Origin: Podarcis raffonei
Lineage: Eukaryota; Chordata; Lepidosauria; Squamata; Lacertidae
Direction of reading: 5' to 3'
Assembly: GCF_027172205.1 (NCBI RefSeq)
Contig: NC_070617.1
Location: forward strand, 2,053,501-2,117,500
DNA: 64,000 nucleotides
The translations under genes and the position numbers were made by a program. Positions 55,828 to 64,000 of this stretch are shown here, piece by piece. The notes beneath the pieces were generated by a model. It saw only the letters and a list, made by a program, of their open reading frames with translations. It made no database searches and was not told the DNA's origin. The stretch's first letter is position 1, and the number at the start of each line of letters is the position of its first letter.

Positions 55828-56180
55828 GGATGCGGGTGGCGCTGTGGGTTAAACCACGGAGCCTAGGGCTTGCCGATCAGAAGGTCGGCGGTTTGAATCC
55901 CCGCGACGGGGTGAGCTCCCGTTGCTCAGTCCCTGCTCCTGCCAACCTAGCAGTTCGAAAGCACACCAGTGCAAGTAGATAAATAGGTACCCCTCTGGCG
56001 AGAAGGTAAATGGCACATATAGCACATTGCAGTAGTCCAAGCGGGAGATAAACAGAGCATGCACCACTCTGGTGAGACAGTCCGTGGGCAGGTAGGGTCT
56101 CAGCCTGCGTACCAGATGGAGCTGGTAGACAGCTGCCCTGGACACAGAATTGACCTGCGCCTCCATGGAGAGCGGTGAGT
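55828..56180. mobile_element. Sauria SINE head joined to an L2 fragment
   Basis: 55828-56018 is the 5' half of a plus-strand Sauria SINE (GGGTGGCGCTGTGGGTTAA to GGCGAGAAGGTAAATGGC). It breaks off and minus-strand L2 type A text (GCAGTAGTCCAAGCGGGAG) continues to 56180. Confidence 0.75.
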
Positions 56181-56599
56181 CATGATCAATGTTTCCCTTG
56201 CTCTCTGATGCTCAGAGCTGGGCTGATCTGGCGGCTGGGAAGAGAAGTGACCAGCTCAAAAATCTTAATATACTTGTGAGCCTAAAAACTTTGGTGACTC
56301 CTATGCTATAGGGGGATTCTCACTGCTCATTAATTTTTGGAGTGAGAAAGGCCTGGGAAATATCCCACCATCCATCTTTTTCCCCTGTGTTGTAACTGCA
56401 TGTATTAATGTATAAGTTGTAATCAGAATCTTTAAAATGCTGCATATATTCATGTATAACAATGCTAGCTAAGCCAATGTCAATGGAAGATAAGCAATCA
56501 TTGCAGAGACATGACCCTGTACCATATTTAATGCATTGGTTTCTCTGTCTCTCTTTTTATTGTTTGCAATTAGATGTACTAATTAATAAAATAAAATAA

Positions 56600-56905
56600 A
56601 TACAGCGGGAGGGTGTGATGTGGAGTTCAATTAGTTTCCAGACTCAATTCAAAGTGTTGGGTTTGACCCAGAAGGCCTTATGTGACCCTGACACCTCAAG
56701 GACAGCCTGTCACCACATCAACCAATCTGAATATGGTGCTCATCACCTGAGGCCCTTCTCCACATCTCCCCTCCAAGGGAGGCATGGAACTGGACTTCTG
56801 AGTGGTGGCCCCCTTTTGTGCCCTACTCTTATCAGGGAAGCATGCATGGTGCTGTCATTGTTAGCTCTTAGGCACCAGGCTAAGACATTTTCATTGACCG
56901 AAATC
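56600..56905 (+). mobile_element. Diverged L2-like LINE 3' fragment
   Basis: Plus-strand text TCAATTCAAAGTGTTGGG, GAGGCATGGAACTGGACTTC and CTCTTAGGCACCAGGCTAAG resembles the L2 C-terminal region. Frames are broken. Confidence 0.55.
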
Positions 56906-56928
56906 TTCGGTAAGAACATAAGAAGAGG

Positions 56929-57241
56929 CAGGGCTGTCTTAAGCATATGCAGCGCTGGGGTGCAAAGATCCACCCGGCGCCGCCACCACCCCAGGTTGCC
57001 CAGTCCCAGGCGTGCAGGAGGGCAGAGCCGGCCGGCCACCTCAGCATCTTGCTGGCTCGGTCGCCCCCGAACTCACGGCACAGAGCCTCCCGCAGCAGAA
57101 GAGCCCTCCATGCTGCTCCAACCAGTGGGCGGGCTCTTCCCTGGACTGAACTCTCAGGCCCCGGACTCTTGGCCTGGCACCCCCGAGAGCCCAGCACCCA
57201 GGTGCCCTGCACCCCTAGCGCCTATGGGTAAGACGGCCCTG
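56929..57241. mobile_element. GC-rich hAT-like non-autonomous element, copy 2
   Basis: Ends CAGGGCTGTCTTA and TAAGACGGCCCTG as in copy 1 at 31977. Flanks AGAAGAGG and AAAAGAGC match at 6 of 8 bases. It interrupts a family 2 CR1-like copy that continues at 57242-57380. The interior is about 85% identical to copy 1 by eye. Confidence 0.75.
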
Positions 57242-57839
57242 AAAAGAGCCCTTCTGGATCAAACCAATGGCCCATCTAGTCCAGCATCTTGTTCTCCCAG
57301 TGGTCCACCAGGTGCTTGTAGAAAACCTTCAAGCACAAGAACAACTCTCCCAGCCCTGGCATTTCAGCACATGGTAAAATTTAAGTCAGCCTTTACTATA
57401 ATGCTCATTTGTTTGTAGGGTGAAGTAAGATTTCTCCTGATTGAGTTACTGAAACAGCATGTTGAAGAATTTTGCATAGCACATTGTGTTTGTGTGTGTG
57501 TGTGTGTGGCTGTTAATTGATGTTATCTGTCTGTATTTTGTCTCATTAAGTCACTTTACCTTTTGCATAAAGTGAGTAACAAATATAAGGAATATTGATG
57601 CAATATAAATCTGAAATCAAATACAGTGTTCAGCATGTGCACGATTGCCAATGCACACACCGTTTTTGGCCCTGGAAGGGGGTAGAATGGGGGGAGGGCA
57701 GAATGGGCTTATACTTGCCCCCACCACAATGTGCATGGTGTGTCAGAATGCAGTCCCTGTGCAACGGGGAATTGCCTGTACTCTGATTGGAGTATTTCTG
57801 GAGCATGATACCAAAGCTCACATTTATTTTTATTTTTTA

Positions 57840-58095
57840 AAAGGTGTATTTCAAATAGCATCTCAGGAGTATTAAGGAGTATTTTTAAAGAGTTCCTTGG
57901 GAGTATTAAGGAGTATTTTAAGGAATCCCTTGGGGAGTATTAAGGAGTACTTTAAAGGAGTATCTGAGGAGTATTTCAGAGTGACTTTCAAAGAATACCT
58001 CAGGACTATGTGAGATTTTTAAGGAGTACCTTAGGAGTGTTCAGGTGCACTTAAAGAAGTATTAAGGAGTATTTTTAAAGGAATACCTTGGGAGT
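57840..58095 (+). repeat. Degenerate GGAGTATT tandem repeat
   Basis: About ten irregular units built on GGAGTATTAAGGAGTATTTT with AAAGGAATACCTTGGGAG variants, spaced roughly 20-30 bases. Confidence 0.8.
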
Positions 58096-58589
58096 GTTTC
58101 ATTCCTAAGATATACTGCAACAAGAGGCTTGACCTGGCATATCTCCCATTCTATTTAATTATGTCCTTAAACCACAGTGATGTCACTTATTGGGACTGGA
58201 ATGAGCTTTGCTCCCCAGAGACGCTGACGGTGCCCTGAAGGCGCTTACTGCTCATTTTAAATTAGGAAACATTTTATCATGTTGTAATGTCAATTATCCA
58301 CAGCTCCATCTCACTTTAATTAGCAGCACACAAACATCAATCATCTGCTTCCTGGTATCCCCTGCAGAGTGATGGATTTTTTTTCCCCGGCAAGGAAAAT
58401 GTAGGGATTGTGCTACTGACTTGGTTATGTAGGCCTCAACTCCACTATATGTCCCCACTGTGGAAGGACGTGTGGATCCAGAACTGGCCTCCACAGTCAC
58501 TTACGGACCCACTTCTAAATCCGTGCTCATGGAAGGCAATCTTACTTGGCTACGAGGGATCGCCAAAGAAGAAGAACATTTTTAAAGCA

Positions 58590-59085
58590 GTATCACACAA
58601 CAGTCATGGCTTTCCCCCAGAGAATCCTGGGAACTGTGGCTTGTTAGGAGACCACCCCTTATTCCCCGACAAAGCTACAGTTCCCAGAATTCCCTGGAAA
58701 GAGGGACTGACTGTTAAACCACTCTGGAATAGCGGGGTCTCCTAACAAATCTCAGCACCTTTAACATAGCAGAGTTCCCAGAATTCTCTGGGAGAGGGTG
58801 TTATGTACTGAAGTTCTCACCCTGGGCCAGCAGGGGGATACTGTAGATAGTTATGCAAATGAAGGATCGAAAGTGACGTTCAGTGATTGGATAGTTTTAG
58901 AAAGTTGTTACAGTAACGTTGTACTGGAGCTCTATATAAGCAGGCTGACTGAGCCCTTCAGTTCAGTTCTGCCCTGGCCTGTGAATAAACAAGAGCTGTT
59001 TGAAGAATCGCTGTGTCGTCTGATATGTTCACCCACAACTTAACAGAGGCCATGACTGTTCAAAGTGGATTGATACTGCTTTAAA
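58590..59085. mobile_element. Palindromic MITE-like element interrupted by an LTR
   Basis: Left end TTTAAAGCAGTATCACAC and right end TGATACTGCTTTAAATG are inverted. The interior has AGAATCCTGGGAACTGTGG and ACAGTTCCCAGAATTCCC. The LTR at 58799-59045 is inserted into it. Confidence 0.7.
58799..59045 (+). mobile_element. Solo LTR fossil, 247 bases, probably Gypsy-like
   Basis: Starts TGTTATG and ends CTTAACA (inverted TGTTA/TAACA). A TATATAAGCAGGCTG promoter-like site lies near 58933 and AATAAACAAGAGC at about 58984. Flanks GAGGG and GAGGC suggest a 5-base target duplication with one difference. No internal region is present. Confidence 0.75.
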
Positions 59086-59821
59086 TGTATAGTGCAGGTG
59101 GGCTCTGCTTTCCTTCTCCCCCATATGGGATATTAACGCCAAGATAGTTTTGTGCAACTGAAATGTCCCAGATATAATCTCCAGCATCTTCAACTAAGGC
59201 TGAGAGATACCCATGAGAGATACGGATGGTCTGACTCAAGGCCACTTCCTATGTCCCTTATTTAACCAGCCCTTTGTGCAGAAACATGAGGACTGGAATC
59301 TTGCTTTATTTTCAAGGGAAGTACCAGCTGAGGTGAAACAAGAATGTGCTGATAGGCCACTGCATGACCACAGGGCCATCAAATCCCTTACCTGGGCCAT
59401 GAAGTGGCAGTGACAAAGGGCAGGTTCTGGTGAGATCTTGTGAGATCTTGGGGGAAAAACCATATGATTCTGTGCACTCCACAAGATCTTGCAAGATTTG
59501 GTGAGATCTTGCCAGAAGCTGGCACTGCTGCCGGTGCCATCAGAGGTGTCGGAAGTGGGGTGGGTGAGGCAACAGCCAGGGTACTGCTCCTGGGGCTTCC
59601 ACTGACCTCATAGGTGACCTTCTTCTGGGAAGTACCATAGCTGAGAGCATAAAGAATGTCCCAAGTTCAACTCTAAGCAGACTCAGGTAAAACTGGAGAA
59701 AGACTCCTTCCTGGAACCCTCAAAAGCCACTGCCGTACAATGTGGACAATACTGAGCTGATGTGAATCGGTATAACACAACTTCTGGTGTTCTTGAATCC
59801 TAACCAAATGCCACCAGCTAG

Positions 59822-60195
59822 ATTTGTTGTTGTTGTTTAGCTGATTAGTCGTGTCCGACTCTTTGTGACCCCCTGGACCAGAGCACGCCAGGCACTCCTG
59901 TCTTCCACTGCCTCCCGCAGTTTGGTCAAACTTGTAGCTTCGAGAACACTGTCCCACCATCTCGTCCTCTGTCATCCCCTTCTCCTTGTGCCCTCCATCT
60001 TCCCCAACATCAGGGTCTTTTCCAGGGAGTCTTCTCTTCTCATGAGGAGGCCAAAGTCTTGGAGCCTCAACTTCAGGATCTGTCCTTCCAGTGAGCACTC
60101 AGGGCTGATTTCCTTCAGAATGGAGAGGTTTGATCTTCTTGCAGTCCATGGGACTCTCAAGAGTCTCCTCCAGCACCACAATTCAAAAGCATCAA
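59822..60195 (-). mobile_element. BovB (RTE) LINE 3' end
   Basis: Starts with TTGTTGTTGTTTAG tail text, then CGTGTCCGACTCTTTGTGAC, and on the minus strand encodes RVPWTARRSNLSILKEISP and LLMRREDSLEKTLMLGKMEG. Confidence 0.9.
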
Positions 60196-60654
60196 TGATG
60201 GCAATGGTTGTGTTTTGTAGCAGCAACAACATGACCAGCAGAGGAAACTTCCCTGGAATGTGCCTACTGACGCACAGGACTTGAGGAAGCCACAAATGCA
60301 TCCCGTATAAATATTAATAGGAAAGCCAAGATACCAGTCCTCTCCGTCAGTTTGTTTTATTGATATTTGGGGATCGGCATCCTTGGCTCCTGTTTAATTT
60401 GCCAGTCCCGTGGTGTGGCTCACGCCCCCTCTGTGTTATTTAGAACCTGTATAAACATTCAAAGGCAAAGCATTTCTATCTCAACAGATAATGAGTTTCT
60501 GAACTGCCTAGGGCAACATCTGCCTCAAGGCTTTTCTGCCTGTGTCCCAACAGGACGTTCCTGCCTAACCCGAACCCTTCCCAACCTTCTGTTTTCTATC
60601 TCTGTTTGAGCCTCAGCCTCCGCTGCCTTGCAGGATATCTTCAGGAGAAGAAAA

Positions 60655-61300
60655 GCCTAATGAGTAAACCCTATAGATATGTGGTGGACTTGTAGAAGGG
60701 TAAAAAAGTACAGCCATACCTCGGGTTGCAAACGCTGCGGGTTGTGCATTTTTGGGTTGTGGACTGCACCGAACCTGGAGGTACTGGAATGGGTTACTTC
60801 TGGGTTTCAGCACTCGTTCATGCGCAGAAGTGCAAAATGATATCAGGCGCATGCTCAGATGTGGCGAATCGCGTCACACGCATGCGCAGACACGGCGCTG
60901 CGGGTTGCGAACGTGCCTCCCACACGGATCACGTTCACAACCCGAGGTATGACTGTATTGGGAAATGATCCATAATGAATTGGGGGGGGAAATGTTTAAA
61001 AGTACTTTCCCCAAAAAGCCAGAGTCCTTTCTGTTGAGGATAATTCAGGCTGAAATTCCCAGGTGTCAACAAAGGTTGTTTATGTATGTTGCTACTGCGA
61101 CCTGTGTTTTGTTAGCCCCAAAATGGAAAGCGATCGAGGTCCCAGCCAAAGAAGAATGGCAACTTAAGTTGACAGAACATGCGCAGCCTGTAGATTTGAC
61201 GTATAGAATAAGAGAACAACGTTTAGAACATACGTTTAGAGAAGATCGGAAAACGTTTATTGTATATATGGGAAATAATTGTGTACAGCTGAAAACTATT
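60655..61300 (+). mobile_element. L1 LINE ORF2 C-terminal fragment carrying a MITE
   Basis: 60680-60708 (GTGGTGGACTTGTAG) and 60957-61290 match the L1 at 7690-8060 (WWTC, WEMIHNEL, FPKKPESFLL, RIREQ). The Tc1-like MITE at 60709-60956 splits the copy at a TA dinucleotide. Confidence 0.78.
60709..60956. mobile_element. Non-autonomous Tc1/mariner-like element inside L1
   Basis: TACAGCCATACCTCGGG and CCCGAGGTATGACTGTA inverted, TA-bounded. Interior of the CGCATGCGCAGA subfamily. Confidence 0.85.
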
Positions 61301-61313
61301 TGCTGCTACTGTC

Positions 61314-61377
61314 ATAGAATCATAGAGTTGGAAGAGACCACAAGGGCCATCGAGTCCAACCCCCTGCCAAGCAGGAC
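61314..61377 (-). mobile_element. CR1 3' terminal fragment
   Basis: AGAATCATAGAGTTGGAAGAG to CCCCCTGCCAAGCAGGA, the last 64 bases of CR1. Confidence 0.88.
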
Positions 61378-61696
61378 AGCTCATCCAGGTTGAAATGCAT
61401 TTTGTCCAACTTCAGTGAGGTTTAAAAATGTGAAAATTTTGAAGTCACACACCCTGCTTTGAACAAGGGTGTCTAGTCAGGGTGGGAAAACAATCTGATC
61501 GACTCATTTAACTACCTAATTCCCACTGTGTGTGACAAGGTGGAAGTCAAAACACAGCCAAACTTTCGAAATGTGCATGTCTCTGGATTTCGCAATGTTG
61601 TTCTCCAGCCAAATACAACTAGGGCGAAGAGTGCCTGTTAGTAAACATAAAATATAAATGTGTGAGTGATAATATAAATATTGGGTAAAATACATG

Positions 61697-61775
61697 AAGA
61701 AGAAGAAGAAGAAGAAGAAGAAGAAGAAGAAGAAGAAGAAGAAGAAGAAGAAGAAGAAGAAGCAGCAGCAGCAGC
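61697..61775 (+). repeat. (AAG)n(CAG)n microsatellite
   Basis: About 21 AAG units followed by five GCA units, abutting the BovB tail at 61782. Confidence 0.9.
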
Positions 61776-61781
61776 AATATG

Positions 61782-62350
61782 GTTGTTGTTGTTGTTTAGT
61801 CGTTTAGTCGTGTTCGACTTTTTGTGACCCCCTGGACCAGAGCACGCCAGGCCCTCCTGTCTTCCACTGCCTCCCACAGTTTGGTCAAACTCATGCTGGT
61901 AGCTTCAAGAACACTGTCCCACCATCTCGTCCTCCGTCGTCCCCTTCTCCTTGTGCCCTCCATCTTTCCCAACATCAGGGTCTTTTCCAGGGAGCCTTCT
62001 CTTCTCATGAGCTGGCCAAAGTCTTGGAGCCTCAGCTTCAGGATCTGTCCTTCCAGGGAGCACTCAGGGCTGATTTCCTTCAGAATGGAGAGGTTGGATC
62101 TTCTTGCAGTCCATGGGACTCTCAAGAGTCTCCTCCAGCACCAGAATTCAAAAGCATCCATTCTTCGGCGATCATCCTTCTTTATGGTCCAGCTCTCACT
62201 TCCATAGATCACTACTGGGAAAACCAGAGCTTTAACGATACGGACCTTTGTCGGCAAGGTGATGTCTCTGCTTTTTAAGATGCTGTCTAGGTTTGTCATT
62301 GCTTTTCTCCCAAGAAGCAGGCACCTTTTAAATTTGTGACTGCTGAAAGG
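61782..62350 (-). mobile_element. BovB (RTE) LINE 3' end, longest copy
   Basis: The minus-strand frame 61796-62368 encodes about 190 residues: KFKRCLLLGRKAMTNLDSIL, VRIVKALVFPVVIYGSESW, LRVPWTARRSNLSILKEISP and SVLEATSMSLTKLWEAVEDR. No stop interrupts it. Confidence 0.92.
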
Positions 62351-62499
62351 GGTAGCTATATTAGGCAAACCAAAATGTGCATATTAGGGAAATACGCACT
62401 AAAATGTTCACGAATTTTCATAGGGACTTTAAAAAAAAGAACACTGATGCGGAAAAATGTATATGAAACTCTGTGCTGAATTTCTGCCTGGAGTTTTGG

Positions 62500-62660
62500 T
62501 GCCGAGAACATTAGAAGGGGCTGCTAGATCAGGCTAATGGCCTGCCTAGTCCAGTGTCCAGTTCTCACAATGGCCAGCCAGTTGCCTGTGGTAAAACCTG
62601 CAAGCAGGATTCAAACACAAGACCAACTCTCCCTTCCTGTGATTTCCAGGAACTGGTCTA
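62500..62660 (-). mobile_element. CR1-like LINE fragment (family 2)
   Basis: AACATTAGAAGGGGCTGCTAG, CCTGCCTAGTCCAGTGTCC and CAATGGCCAGCCAGTTGCC match the family 2 3' region. Confidence 0.5.
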
Positions 62661-62789
62661 CAGAAGCATTGTTCCGGCTGAAGCTAATGGGAACTGGAGT
62701 TTAGCAATGCCTGTGGAGCCACTGATTCCCCGTCCCCAGCTTGTGACAAAGAACATGGAACAGTGGGACAGTTGTGTTCCTTTACTCTG

Positions 62790-63425
62790 CCAGTGTGATG
62801 GCCTGGGACTCGGGCTCAGACTCGGAACCAGAGGAGTCTCAGTCTGCACCAGATCCTTTGCTTCAGGCATCACCTGAACCAAGTCTGGGGCCTGATTCTG
62901 AAGAGCCCCAGTCTGCACAGGTTCCCCTGCAACAAGCACCAGCTGGGCCGAGTCAGGGGCCTGAGCCTGCCCTGGCTCCAGATGCAGGAATGACCTCGTT
63001 GCCTCCAGCTGGGTCATTGCTTACAGCTGCTCCACTACCAGCTGGGTCAGGGGAAGCTGAGGTGGCCCCTGGGTCTAGTAACCCACCGACGTCTCCTGAG
63101 CTGCAGAGACTGAGGTCTGAGAGAAGGAGAGACCTGAGTACTCGCAGGAGAGTGCTCGCCTTCGGGTGAGACAGGGAGGTGAGTTGCCGGGGGATCAGGA
63201 CCGGCTGTTACCCCGACAAAGATAAAAGGCTGTCAGACCTCGCCCAGGTTGCGGGAGCAACATTGCTGTATGCTAGATCCTGTACCTGTCCTTGCCTGGT
63301 TTCCTGCCTTGGCCCTGTCGGACTGAGTCCTAGTGGAACCTTTGGATTCTGGACCGGACCTGGACCATGGTTCTCAGGTTATCCCTGGGCCCAGCACAGC
63401 CGTATCCGGAAACCAAGCCACTAGA
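62790..63425 (+). mobile_element. Unclassified repeat with an acidic/Pro-rich open frame
   Basis: The frame 62774-63169 (131 codons) reads SDSEPEESQ, PEPSLGPDSEEPQ and RLRSERRRDLSTRRR, then GATAAAAGGCTGTCAGACC and a GC-rich stretch follow. A similar Ser/Glu-rich style is seen on the minus strand of the solo LTR at 42009. I take it as a repeat remnant, possibly LTR-derived, not a host gene. Confidence 0.4.
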
Positions 63426-64000
63426 AGGATGTTGTCGTGGGTCCTCAGAGATGTTTTGGCAAAAAAGAAACACCTGAAGGGTTGATATAGGCACAGCTAG
63501 GCAGGTGAAACCTTCAGAGAGAGGCTGTTTCCACCCTTTCAAATTATATCAGGGCTGTTTGACTGCAAAGCTATAATGGCTTAATAACCATACCCAGCCC
63601 CATCCTTTTAGACCTGATTACAGATCCTCCGGTTTATCTCCATCTAAGGTCCTGAGGCATTTCCTATTACCTCTTTTCTTTTCTCTCTAATGCTCTCATT
63701 CTCTTTCCACATCAGGATTCCTCAACCCAGTCTCTCCAGATGTTTGGATTGCAACTCCCATAATACCTGCTCCAGCTAAGAACATCAACATTGACCTGGA
63801 TCAAGTCAATGGCCTGTCTAAATCAGCATCTTGTGTTCTCACCACGGCCACTCAAATGCCTCTTGGAAACCCACAAAATTGACCTGAGCTCAATAGTTCC
63901 TCTCCCTTCTCATACCCTCCAGGGGTCCTGTTTTCCAGGGACAGTCCCAGGGGACGATGGAGGGTGTGTGTGTTGTGTCCCATTGGTGACACAATCACCC

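Noticed and set aside
56615-57418. 267-codon frame as a host gene
   Set aside because: It runs through an L2 fragment, a GC-rich hAT-like element and a CR1-like fragment in turn. The opening is by chance.
62774-63169. Acidic/Pro-rich protein of 131 codons as a host gene
   Set aside because: No EDC-type exon structure, no TATA with exon 1 upstream, and the composition and following GC-rich text look like a dispersed repeat.

Overview
The window looks like chromosomal DNA of a squamate reptile, most likely a lizard. The interspersed repeats are a squamate set: many copies of a tRNA-derived SINE of the Sauria type, BovB (RTE), CR1, L2-like and L1 LINEs, and short DNA transposons with inverted ends. 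Most of the window is repeat-rich non-coding DNA. Most long open frames are transposon remnants, and no bacterial-style gene organisation is present.

The host content is a stretch of the epidermal differentiation complex (EDC), the amniote cluster encoding cornified-envelope precursors of skin and scales. Four small genes share one architecture: a TATA box, a short non-coding exon 1, a 1.9-3.8 kb intron, and an exon 2 holding the whole reading frame after only 21-24 bases of 5' UTR. All four proteins carry QQCK, QQCKQ or QQCKQP near the N-terminus and are low-complexity, rich in Pro, Cys, Gln, Gly or His. Gene 1 (+, CDS 23291-24370) encodes a 359-residue Pro/Cys/Val repeat protein. Gene 2 (-, 31047-31379) encodes a 110-residue protein with 13-residue repeats and a His-rich tail. 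Gene 3 (+, 39914-40300) encodes a 128-residue Gly/Ser/Tyr/His repeat protein. Gene 4 (-, 46508-46957) encodes a 149-residue protein that is about one fifth cysteine. Genes 1/2 and 3/4 converge; genes 2/3 diverge from promoters about 2.6 kb apart. The four proteins would plausibly be co-expressed in differentiating keratinocytes and cross-linked by transglutaminase (Gln/Lys) and disulfides (Cys).

Region by region: 1-20 kb is repeat-dominated. It includes a three-deep nest (L1 inside BovB inside an older repeat, 4.56-8.79 kb) and a broken intronless MHC class I retrocopy (16.3-17.8 kb). 21-25.5 kb is gene 1; 25.5-30.9 kb is repeats; 30.9-33.4 kb is gene 2; 33.4-36 kb is the divergent interval; 36-40.9 kb is gene 3; 41-46 kb is repeats including a solo LTR; 46.2-49.4 kb is gene 4; 49.4-64 kb is repeats including candidate LTR fossils, L2, BovB, L1 and DNA-transposon copies.

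All calls come from reading the sequence. Family names for repeats are from memory of the families and were not checked against a library; coordinates of repeat edges are approximate unless a target-site duplication is stated.
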